The notes under the pieces were generated by a model. It was not told where the DNA came from. It did not search any database and was given only the letters and a program-made list of their open reading frames with translations. DNA of 64,000 bases, taken from assembly GCA_037039685.1 (NCBI GenBank), contig JAWNGF010000003.1, positions 2,728,001 through 2,792,000 on the forward strand, in the 5' to 3' direction. The position numbers were made by a program, and so were the translations under genes. This DNA comes from Ceratobasidium sp. AG-K (lineage: Eukaryota > Basidiomycota > Agaricomycetes > Cantharellales > Ceratobasidiaceae). This document shows positions 55,462 through 64,000 of the stretch, piece after piece. The number at the start of each line of letters is the position of its first letter. Within the stretch, counting starts at the first letter, position 1.

Positions 55462-57483
55462 CTGTGTGTGGAGAGACCAAAAAGCCGGCAACGGAAACAA
55501 TGTACTTTAGAGCAACAAATGAGTCAACCATTGTTTACGCAAACGTTGCCAGAATCACAGAACCTATCCCAACCCTCATCGATTCCGGAGCATCAAAGAA
55601 CTTCTTGGACATCTCTTGGGCTCGATCCAACAATATTCCACTCATGGAACTTTCCACTCCGAGAAAAGTAATCGGTATCCAAGGGAAGGAACTCTCTCAC
55701 CAAATACGTTTCAAAGCTAGACTGAAACTAGACGTGGAGGGAAGGACCTTCGAACAAGTCTTCTTTGCTATGCCTACTGGGGAAACTAAACTTATCCTTG
55801 GACTGGAATGGTTGGAAGAAGCAAACCCGGTCATCAATTGGAAAACGAAGCACATAGGATGGCGACCAGAAGCCATCCAAGCAAGAACGGCCTCAATAGA
55901 CGACCTACCCGAGGAATTCAAGGAATTTGCTGATGTCTTCAGCAAAGAGAAATTCAAAAGAATCCCGGATCATCGCCCATACGACTGCGCCATTGACTTC
56001 AAGGAAGGAGCTGAACTTCCAAAACCGGCCAGACCAATCCCACTCTCTCCAGCAGAGTCAATTGCACTAAGAGAATACTTGGATGAAGAAATCGCAGCGG
56101 GAAAGATCCGACCAAGCAAATCACCCATTGCATCACCTTGTTTCTTTGTCAAAAAACCAATCGATCAAAAAAAGCCCAGGTTTCAGTACTGCCTACCACC
56201 CCCAGACAGATGGAATAACGGAGAGAATCAATCAATGGATGGAAGGGTGGCTACGATCATTTGTCAACTACCGACAGGATGATTGGGCGGACCTGTTACC
56301 GATTGCGGAATTCAGCTATAATCTACAGAAGCATCGCGTAATGGGTAGTTCCCCTTTCGAGATTGTCTATGGCAGGGAACCACTGTGGAACGTGTCAGCA
56401 GAAGAATCAGCGGTTCTGGAAGCAAACAACATCACGGAAAAATGGCGAAAAATCCATGACAAAGCAATTGCATCAATGGAAAGCCAAAGGCTCCCAGAAG
56501 AAGAGCCAAGAAACGAGTACAAGGAAGGAGATCTAGTATGGCTTTTGGGGAAGAGCATTCAAACAAAAAAACCCTCAAAAAAGCTGGATAACAAGAAGCA
56601 CGGGCCGTTTGTTGTGAAACGAAAGATAGGGTCACACGCTTATGAGCTCGCTTTGCCGGCAACAATGAGGGTACACCCTGTTTTCCACATTGATTTGCTC
56701 AGCCCGTACAAAGAAGATACAGAATTCAGCCGAAACCAACCCCAACCACCGCCGATCATAACAGAAGAAGGAGAAGAGGAATACAAAGTAGAAAAAATCA
56801 TGGATTGGAAGAAAACAAAGGATGGGCTCTTCTACAGGGTCAGATGGAAGGGTTACGGGGATGAAGAAGACACGGAACAAAGGGCAGAAGACTTTGGCCA
56901 CCTGTCCAAGATCATCAAGGACTTGCTACGGCGACATCCAGAGGCTCCAACACCTTCTAACTATGTTCCGAAAAAGATAAAAGGAAGGGGGAGCACAATC
57001 AGTAGCGACATCTGCAAGACCTGCAACTACTCCAAACTTCACACCTCGCTTTACTTGCTAAATCTTCTCTGCTCCCTACAATGCCTGCCGTTACCCGCTC
57101 CACCATTGTCAACAACCTCACCCGTGTCCTGGACGGACCAGCATTCGCTACGGCAAGAATCCTTGATGCTGGAGCCGCTCTCTACGTCTTCAAGAGGTCC
57201 CAGCAAGGCTCAGGAAGAATGCACTTTAGGGCGTCGGACGACGTTCTCCACTCAGACTTGGGCGAATTCCAGTGGGTCGGCAAAAAATGGCCAACAAAAA
57301 TGCAACTCGCAAGGAAAGACATTTTTGTCTGTCGACGATGCGCGGCCTTTCAAGTGTCGGAGGTGGTCCTACTGTCCACCCACATGCTTGGAGTCGTTGA
57401 ATGGGGACAAGAAGGGCATACTCGAGCGAGTGGGTACCAGGGTACAACGGGAGGCAACCAACGCTGCGACCTCGGTGGAATGA
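55437..57483 (+). pseudogene. pol: Gypsy-B2 Pol remnant: protease, RT start, integrase end, chromodomain
   Basis: Protease (LIDSGASKNF) and the first RT residues run to about 56180 in one frame. Beyond the deletion joint the frame is +1 and carries integrase FSTAYHPQTDGITERIN, the GPF module and a chromodomain (EYKVEKIMDW, YRVRWKGY). RT catalytic boxes, RNase H and the integrase zinc region and first two Asp residues are absent. The last part overlaps ORF3. Confidence 0.92.
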
Positions 57484-57844
57484 CGCCTGGGACGCCAACT
57501 ACAAGAGGGACCTGAGCGACTGGAAGCTGGAAAGGGGAAGGTACCAGAAGGAGAAGTTCGAATGGGCGCCAAACTGGTGGAAGTGGGAGGAAGCGGACGT
57601 GTCAGCATGGAAGGAGACGGAGCCAGACGTGCGACAATGGGACAAGGAGTTTGTGGAGGCGCAGGAAAGGGTCTTGGACTGGTCCAAGGCTGACTGGACA
57701 AAGGAGGAGACATGGGAAGAATGGGAGAAGTTCTCGGACGAACCGGGGAACACCGTGTTCAATCCCATTGACCTGACCTTGGAGGAAGATGAAGGGCTTG
57801 AGGAGTTTATGCTGAGGAAGGGGAAGGACTGCACGGTGCAGTAA
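57081..57844 (+). pseudogene. Extra ORF (ORF3) of Gypsy-B2
   Basis: ATG 57081 (MPAVTRSTI) to TAA 57842-57844. A one-base deletion near 57413 shifts frame within the GQEG motif. Otherwise the protein parallels Gypsy-B1 ORF3 along its length (YVFKRSQQ, VGKKWPT, CAAFQVSE, DWSKADWT, GNTVFNPIDLT). Function unknown. The IDLTLEEDEG end resembles a SUMO-interacting motif. Confidence 0.7.
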
Positions 57845-57885
57845 GTCCATTCAGGTCCCCCAAATGGACCCATAGGGGGGAGTAA

Positions 57886-58342
57886 TGTCGTGAGCCAGCT
57901 CACTCCATTGGACTTGCCCGTTGTCTCGCCCTCCTGTTCCCTTCTTTCGTGTTGTGTTTCCGTTTCCGTTTGCCACGTTGCCACCTTCTTGTGGTTATTC
58001 TGTTACATTGTGTAACGCGGCTGTGCTTTGTAAGAGTCATGTCTGTTCATACAGCATGACTCACACGGACACTCCTGACTGGTTGACTGTTATGACTCAT
58101 GTGGCTGCACTTTATATGACTTGGCCATGTCTTGAATATATATAGAGGACCAACAAGCCTGGAAACCCCAGCTTGTTTTGTCTCGTCAAAACATTCCCTT
58201 TGAGTGACACTTAGAACCACCCCTACCCTCAAGAGCCTACAGACGCTTAAGTGTGTTGCGGTTCAAGAGGTCATTTAGGTCTTAGTGCCGTCCACTCTCC
58301 ATCGCGGCTTGTTTCATAGCCACCAAGAAGAAGCTTACGACA
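57886..58342 (+). repeat. Gypsy-B2 3' LTR
   Basis: 457 bp, preceded by GGGGGGAGTAA (polypurine tract, 57875-57885) and followed by the right GGAAT duplication. Confidence 0.96.
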
Positions 58343-59623
58343 GGAATGCATACCAGCCTCATGTCCATCAAACAGCTTGCCAAACATGGCACGTTTGTTT
58401 TATTTGGCAACCACAATGCATGGCTTCTTGAGCACAAAGGCCGCAGACCCAAAATTGGCTATGCACGCAAGTTAGGCATCGAGCTATACCAACTAAATGC
58501 GTGAGTTAAACACACAGAAGCGATTGCTCATGTTGCCACTATTGATCCAGGGAGCCTGAATGATGAAGACAACCTAGAAGCAAACAAATTTATTGCATAT
58601 ATGGCCAGTCACATTGCTCGAGCTGACCTACATACCTGGCATTGTCATCTAGGCCACATAAATTATCAATACGTCCTAGATATGGTCAAAAAGGGTGCCA
58701 TGCAAGGAATGGATATAGTAGGAAGTCACTTACCACCAAAATCAACATGCAAGCCATGCCTCAAAGGCAAGCAAACCTGCGCCCTGTTTCTAACATTGAC
58801 AAACCAAGTGTCCAACGTACTGGAACTTCTCCATAGCGACCTACATGGGCCTGCTGCCATTCAAGCCATTCAAGGTTATCAGTACTTTGCTGTCATGATT
58901 GACAACAAGTCCCGCAAGATATTCATTCACTTACTTAAGCATAAAAACAACTATGCGAATCACTTCAAGGAGTTGAAACTGTCAATTGAGAATCTGACAG
59001 GCAAGCGGATCAAGCACTTACAAACGGACGGCAGAGGTAAATATGCATCGAACGCCTTCAAAACCTGGCTGAAATCACATGGGATTGAGCATCAAAAGAC
59101 CAAGGCAGACTTGTCAGCTAGCAACAGCATTGCAGAGCAAGCAATACGCACCTTGAACAATAGTCAACAAGTGATGCAATTGGAAGCCAACTTACCCAAC
59201 AAATATTGGGGATTTGCAATTATGCATGCTGCATATATCTGGAATGTCACGCCAAAACAGTCACTTGATGGCAAAACCCCGGACAAAGTTTTCACAGGCA
59301 AGTTACCCAATGTTTCCCAACTTTGGACTTTTGGCTGCAAGGCATGGGCTCGAGTACCCAACAGTCAATGTACCAAGCTTCAACTGCGATTGTTTGAGTG
59401 TACTTACCTTGGATTTGCCCCAAATCACAAAGCACACATCCTGATTCAGCGATCAATTGGTTGCATAATCACCTCACATGATGTTGTATTTGATGAGGGA
59501 GGCAAGACATGGCAGCAAGTTATTATCAAAGACTTTGAGGTCAAGTTCCCAGAGCAAGTGGGCAATCAGGAACACCCCAAGCCAACACCTGAAACTGCCA
59601 CCAAGCCAGAGCAAGAACGCCAA

Positions 59624-59683
59624 GAGCCAGTAAGCCAGCAAGAATCTGAGCCAGAGCCAGTAAGCCAGCAAGAATCCGAGCCA
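59624..59683 (+). repeat. Two 30-bp tandem repeats in Copia-1 pol
   Basis: Units at 59624-59653 and 59654-59683 encode EPVSQQESEP twice, in the linker between integrase and RT. The copies differ at a single TG/CG position. Confidence 0.8.
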
Positions 59684-61235
59684 GAGCCAGTAGTTGAGCC
59701 AGAGCTGCCGTGTTGATCAGGTTGAGTTACAAGACCGCCAGTACAATATGGAGCTGAAATGGGCGTGCAGAACAAAACTGCCACACGAGCCGATAAGCCA
59801 CTGACTGAGAATGCCCTGAATGCATTAATTGAGCATCCACCCAATACCTATGCTGAGGCGATGGCACGTCCAGATGCCAATTTATGGCTTGAAGCTATGA
59901 TCAAAGAAATTAAATCGATCACCAAGCACAAAGTTTGGAAACTGGCCGATCAACCTACTCACAAAAAGGTTATCAAATGCCGCTGGGTATATGCATACAA
60001 GCGCGACGTCAATGGCAAGATCCTCAAGTACAAGGCCCAACTTGTTGCCAAGGGCTTCTTGCAGGCTCCAGGTGTCGATTATGTCGAAATTTCGTTGCCA
60101 GTAGCTGCATCGGATGCATATAGGGTGCTTTTCAGCATTGTTGCAAGCAAAGACCTTGACCTCCTTCAGCTCAACATCAAAACAGCGTTCCTACACAGCA
60201 TTGTTGAGGAAGAGCTCTACATGGAGCAACCCAAGGGATTCGCCAAACGCAATTACATCTGGCAACTTGTTAAGGCGTTATACGGTCTGAAACAAGCTGC
60301 TCAAGCATTCTACCTTTGACTTAAGGAGGTTCTCAAAGCAATCGGATTCACAAGGACCAAAAGTGACCATGCCATATTCATTCAGCGGGATGGTGATAAT
60401 TTAGCAATAATTTTAGCTCATGTGGACAACAAGCTCCCAGCTGGCAAACCCCTTTTGTTTCTAGAGGAAATCAAGTCAAAAATGCGCAAATTGTTCGACA
60501 TTGTTGATCTAGGCGAGGCACGCATGTTTGTTGGAGTTGAAATCGAGTGCAATCGTGCTGCTGGCACACTCAAAATTTGTCAAAAACGGTACATTAGTGA
60601 CATATTAGCTCGATTCAGCATGACCAAGTCCAAGCCATGGGATACACCAATGGCAGAGTCACCAAATCTACCCAAACTCAATGCTCCTACTGTCGATTGG
60701 ACGCTCTATCAACGTGGAGTCGGATTGCTCATGTATGCGATGATTTCAACTTGTCCCGACATTGCTTTTGCAACTGGATTGCTTGCCCAACACGCCGCTA
60801 ATCCTGGCGACGAGCATTGGTCAGCATTCAAACGAGTTTTGCAATACCTACAAGGCACAAAAGCACTCGGGATCATATTTGAACAATCCAAATCATTGGA
60901 CCCGATTGGGTATGTCGATTCTGACTATGCTGGCAATCCTAATACAAGCTGATTGACTACCAGCTGGATCTTCAAACGTGCCAGGGGAAGCATTGCTTGG
61001 TCATCCCAAAAACAACCAACAATTTCATTGTCAAGTACCAAGGCTGAATATGTTGCCGCTGCGAGTGCCGCCTGCCAATTGATTTGGCTTCATCAATTTC
61101 TTGAAGAACTCGGATTTTTGTCAAAAGGTCCTACAACCTTGCTTACCAACAATCAATCAAGTATTGCATTAGCCAAGAATCCCGTAAATCATCAAAATAC
61201 AAAGCATATTTGAGTAGAACATCACTTTATTTGAG

Positions 61236-61423
61236 AAGCCTGGAAACCCCAGCTTGTTTTGTCTTGTCAAAACATCCCCTTTGAGTGACACTTAGAACCA
61301 CCCCTACCCTCAAGAGCCTACAGACGCTTAAGTGTGTTGCGGTTCAAGAGGTCATTTAGGTCTTAGTGCCGTCCACTCTCCATCGCGGCTTGTCTCATAG
61401 CCACCAAGAAGAAGCTTACGACA
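61236..61423 (+). repeat. Partial gypsy-B LTR (R-U5 part) inside Copia-1
   Basis: 188 bp matching Gypsy-B LTRs from AAGCCTGG, about 16 nt before the predicted transcript start, to the terminal CGACA. The U3 part, including the TATA box, is missing and there is no clear target duplication. Confidence 0.85.
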
Positions 61424-61586
61424 TAGTTGCACTTCATGAAGTCGACCTTCAATTTATTCCAACTGACCAACAGGTCACCAATGTGCTTACCAAACCACTT
61501 GAATGTTTCAAATTCCCCGGTTTTGTTACTGGGATGGGAATGTTTTGAATCTTTCTTTTCATTTTTTGTCTAATCCTGAGTGGGCG

Positions 61587-61617
61587 TGTTGAATATACAG
61601 TCTTATACGTAGATATA
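61587..61617 (+). repeat. Copia-1 3' LTR, first 31 nt
   Basis: Identical to 51547-51577, then cut at TA by Tc1-2. The remainder should lie beyond the window. Confidence 0.9.
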
Positions 61618-62163
61618 CAGTTACCCACAAAAGGTTTTAAATGACACGTGTTTCAGCAGAGTTCATATTATAAGTCAGCAACGGATGATCGTAAAAATAT
61701 AGAAATATATACAGTAGAAAGCCCGGCTTCCGTACTATGGAACGCATATCTAAACAAACCAGTCACATAAAAAACAGTCAAGCCATGCAAGAAACAACAT
61801 AGGGGTCTATATGACAGGTTTCATGATGTCTCAAAACCCAAACAAGTCAATACTTGATTGAACCGCCCTTGTTCTTCAAGACCATTGCCATCCGTCTGGG
61901 CATACTCTCTACTAGTCTCTGACAATAGTCTGGCCCAATTTTGTCCCATTGAGTCTGAACCCGGTCCCAGAGCTCATGGATGCTTTTGGGGGAGTGCTTG
62001 TAGGTACCCAGACATCGCTTGAGCTCGGCCCATAGATTTGGATCGGGTTAAGATCCGGTGAGTTAGAGGGCCATCCCATAACCTCGATTCCTTCATCATC
62101 GAGCCATTTAAGGCAGACCTTGGCCTGGTGAGCAGGTGCATTATCATGCTGAAATACCGTCTC
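61618..62163 (-). mobile_element. Tc1/mariner element Tc1-2, 3' part, split by Gypsy-B3
   Basis: Begins CAGTTACCC directly after the TA at 61616-61617, the expected Tc1 target. The minus-strand transposase C-terminus contains [11 protein letters not shown] (Asp), SPDLNPI, and after a one-base loss near 62048 [17 protein letters not shown] and [17 protein letters not shown]. Stop near 61859. Interrupted at 62163 by the Gypsy-B3 LTR. Confidence 0.9.
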
Positions 62164-62619
62164 TGTCGCGAGCCAGCTCTCTCCATCGGACTCGCCTGTT
62201 GTCTTGCCCTCCCATTCCCTTCTTTTGTGTTGTGTTTCCGTTTCCACTTGCCACGTTGCCACCTTCTTGTGGTTATTCTGTTACATTGCGTAACGCGGCT
62301 GTGCTTTGTACGAGTCATGTCTGTTCATACAGCATGACTCACATGGACACTCCTGACTGGTTGACTGCTGTGACTCATGTGGCTGCGCCTCGTATGACTT
62401 GCCACTTTCTGAATATATATAGAGGACCAACAAGCCTGGTAACCCCAGCTTGTTTTGTCTTGTCAAAACATCCCCTCTGAGTGACACTTTGAACCACCCC
62501 TACCCTCAAGAGCCTACAGACACTTAAGTGTGTTGCGGTTCAAGAGGTAACTTAGGTCTTAGTGCCGTCCACTCTCCATTGCGGCTTGTCTCATAGCCAC
62601 AAAGAAGAAGCTTACAACA
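62164..62619 (+). repeat. Gypsy-B3 5' LTR
   Basis: 456 bp and closely similar to the 457-bp LTRs of Gypsy-B2. Confidence 0.94.
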
Positions 62620-62621
62620 TT

Positions 62622-62633
62622 ACAAAACAAGCT
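62622..62633 (+). other. Gypsy-B3 primer-binding site, self-priming type
   Basis: ACAAAACAAGCT, exact reverse complement of 62447-62458 in its LTR. Confidence 0.75.
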
Positions 62634-62648
62634 TAACAACACACAAAC

Positions 62649-64000
62649 ATGTCTATTCAAGAAGATGGAGGGTCACGTCCCTCATCCACTATATCAACAA
62701 GAAGAGGACCCAGTCGGGCAGCAAGGCCCACAGGATCACTAAACGAGCAAGATATCACACAAACTCAAGCGGGAGGTCCTGCCCGATCACGCCCCCAAAG
62801 TCAAACATCAATGCCAGGACCTTTTGGCATTCCTGACATGACAACGGTACAAGAGGAAGAACCCACTATCACAAATAGAGAACCAGGAGATCTCACAAAT
62901 GACCCTACTCCAGCTGTAATTCGTATTCCAACTGCAACTCCAGGGCCATCACGTCCCTTGTGGCCATTAGGAACTAGAAGACAGTTCTTTTCTCCCCAAC
63001 CCAAAGCTCATGGGGGCATATTGCTTGTTCCCATTAGACCTCCCCCTACACCACACGTTCCCAATGTCCCTACAGTTCCTCAAATTGGAGGAACCATCAC
63101 CAACGCTGGACCAATTCCAGTGGCTTCCCAGCCAGTCACACTGGCGATACCAGCACCACCATATATCCCACAGGGTTACTCCGAGCAATCAGCCCCGGTA
63201 CAACAAAGCGCCGGTGATCCAGGAAGCTCAAGTTCAAGTTCCAGCTCTAGCAGCAGGACTGTAATCAGCAATTTAGATGACCTAGACGACCTTCTAGAAG
63301 GAAGACACAATGCTACCCTTAGGGTTATAGATGGAATGAGAGTCACTATAGATCGAAGGCTTAGTGGCCTAGAACAAGCCACACAGGTTCTAGCAAACAA
63401 CCAGCAAATCTTTAACGACTCCATCAACACCCTACAGGGAACCTTGACACACATTCTGAACTTGGCAAGAAATGGCAAACATAATTCCTTTCTAGTCGGT
63501 CAAGACGTAACCCACCTTCAAAATGAAGTTACCAACACCCAAGGACTAGTGAATAATGTATGCAAAGAACTGAACACTACCAGACAAGGACAACTCAAAT
63601 GGAATGAGGCAGTAACACAAGGACTAGAAACCTTACGACAGGAGGGAGCCTCCTTCACTACCAAAATCACGGAAGTTCAGGAAACCATCAAGAATATGCA
63701 AGAAGAAATGGACAAAGCATCCCTGTACGGGATCCCCTCTAGGCGATCAAATTCTCCACCACATCCAGATGCGGAATCTACCAGGATCAATGAATTAGAA
63801 CTAAGAATCCAACGGCTGACCGAAAACCCAAACACCGGTAGTGGACCACGTCGTCCCAAGGTGACTCGTCCAGAAGCCTTCGACGGAAAGAAAGGGGAAG
63901 GTGCCGAAATGTTCATCACACAAATGGAAAGCTACTTTGTACGCCTAGGCAATCAATACACTTCCAACAAAGAAAGGATTCGCAAAGCTCTAGCAAACTG
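62649..64000 (+). CDS. gag: Gypsy-B3 Gag, N-terminal 450 codons, open to window end
   Basis: ATG 62649 (MSIQEDGGS). No stop was found over 450 codons, unlike the Gag of B1 and B2. The codon that is TGA in B1 and TGG in B2 is CGG here. Contains the Pro/Ser-rich part, serine run, coiled coil and the start of the capsid-type domain (EAFDGKKGEGAEMF). This copy may be the youngest of the group. Confidence 0.88.
   Translation, partial: MSIQEDGGSRPSSTISTRRGPSRAARPTGSLNEQDITQTQAGGPARSRPQSQTSMPGPFGIPDMTTVQEEEPTITNREPGDLTNDPTPAVIRIPTATPGPSRPLWPLGTRRQFFSPQPKAHGGILLVPIRPPPTPHVPNVPTVPQIGGTITNAGPIPVASQPVTLAIPAPPYIPQGYSEQSAPVQQSAGDPGSSSSSSSSSSRTVISNLDDLDDLLEGRHNATLRVIDGMRVTIDRRLSGLEQATQVLANNQQIFNDSINTLQGTLTHILNLARNGKHNSFLVGQDVTHLQNEVTNTQGLVNNVCKELNTTRQGQLKWNEAVTQGLETLRQEGASFTTKITEVQETIKNMQEEMDKASLYGIPSRRSNSPPHPDAESTRINELELRIQRLTENPNTGSGPRRPKVTRPEAFDGKKGEGAEMFITQMESYFVRLGNQYTSNKERIRKALAN

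Larger units (their letters stand above)
52975..58342 (+). mobile_element. Ty3/gypsy chromovirus Gypsy-B2, internally deleted
   Basis: 5,368 bp with two 457-bp LTRs (52975-53431, 57886-58342), ends TGTCG..CGACA (5' copy now ends CAACA). The LTRs differ at 9 positions, 7 of them CpG versus TpG/CpA. About 1.85 kb of pol (RT to mid-integrase) is missing compared with Gypsy-B1, with the joint in AGGTT at 56178-56182. The element cannot be autonomous. Confidence 0.95.
58348..61586 (+). pseudogene. pol: Copia-1 Pol: integrase, reverse transcriptase, RNase H
   Basis: Same frame as before Gypsy-B2. Integrase: HCHLGH..C..C zinc region, LLHSDLHGP and LQTDGRG Asp motifs. RT: CRWVYAYKRDVNGK, LNIKTAF (usual LDVKTAF; Asn at 60173), HVDNKL (usual YVDD; Asn at 60428). 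RNase H: GYVDSDYAGN and STKAEYVAA. TGA stops at 58502, 59714, 59723, 60317, 60950, 61211 and 61232. A 188-bp gypsy LTR fragment sits at 61236-61423 before the final VALHEVDLQFIPTDQQ. Confidence 0.92.
51547..61617 (+). mobile_element. Ty1/copia retrotransposon Copia-1, split by Gypsy-B2, 3' LTR cut by Tc1-2
   Basis: The 5' LTR is 51547-51703. The 3' LTR starts at 61587 and matches for 31 nt to 61617, where Tc1-2 enters at a TA. The frame gag, protease, integrase, RT, RNase H is in copia order. Without Gypsy-B2 (5,373 bp with one duplication) and a 188-bp LTR fragment, LTR start to LTR start is about 4.5 kb, normal for the family. Nine in-frame stops, all TGA, and several catalytic Asp to Asn changes show it is inactive. 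Confidence 0.92.
62164..64000 (+). mobile_element. Ty3/gypsy chromovirus Gypsy-B3, 5' part, runs off the window
   Basis: 456-bp LTR 62164-62619 (TGTCGCGAGCC..ACAACA), inserted in Tc1-2 after GTCTC (probable duplication, right copy out of view). TATA 62414-62421, self-primer 62447-62458, PBS 62622-62633, gag from 62649. Confidence 0.93.

Overview
The window looks like nuclear DNA of a basidiomycete fungus, most likely an agaricomycete near Rhizoctonia/Ceratobasidium (inferred from gene families, not proven). Protein genes are split by many introns of about 50-60 nt with GT..AG ends. The repeats are Ty3/gypsy chromoviruses, Ty1/copia and Tc1/mariner elements.

Layout. (1) 1-15.9 kb is a nest. 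A Tc1-like element (Tc1-1) sits in an HSP70-like locus. It is split by a 14.5-kb gypsy element (Gypsy-A, duplication TCTTG), which is split by a 7.3-kb gypsy element (Gypsy-B1, duplication CTAGA). (2) 16-21 kb holds the 3' half of one HSP70-like gene and a decayed 5' half of another. (3) 22-37 kb is the gene-rich core: oligoribonuclease (+), an MRM2-type rRNA methyltransferase (-), an ML/TRP-family membrane protein (-), acyl-CoA-binding protein (-), a cytochrome P450 relic (-), ATP synthase OSCP (-), and divergently from it eIF3c/NIP1 (+). Exons are given for all but the P450; coding sums are multiples of three, except eIF3c, which lacks one base in a G-run. (4) 38-50.4 kb has a multi-exon membrane-protein gene and a paralogous fragment, a decayed copy of the eIF3c 3' end, a small inverted-repeat element, and three dispersed paralogues of an unrecognised four-exon gene family with near-identical exon sizes. 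(5) 51.5 kb to the end is a second nest: a copia element split by a deleted gypsy copy (Gypsy-B2), carrying an LTR fragment, its 3' LTR hit by a second Tc1 element (Tc1-2), which is itself split by Gypsy-B3 running off the window.

How it fits together. The host genes serve mitochondrial RNA/protein functions, translation initiation and lipid handling and form no obvious pathway. The most informative biology is in the retroelements. Both gypsy families carry a primer-binding site that is the exact reverse complement of a segment about 30 nt after a TATA box, which is the layout of Tf1/sushi self-priming. All three readable gag ends carry the same -1 slippery heptamer in the same phase. All carry an extra ORF after pol with SUMO-interaction-like motifs. 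Copia instead matches the anticodon arm of initiator tRNA-Met. Damage in the elements is dominated by CpG to TpG/CpA change.
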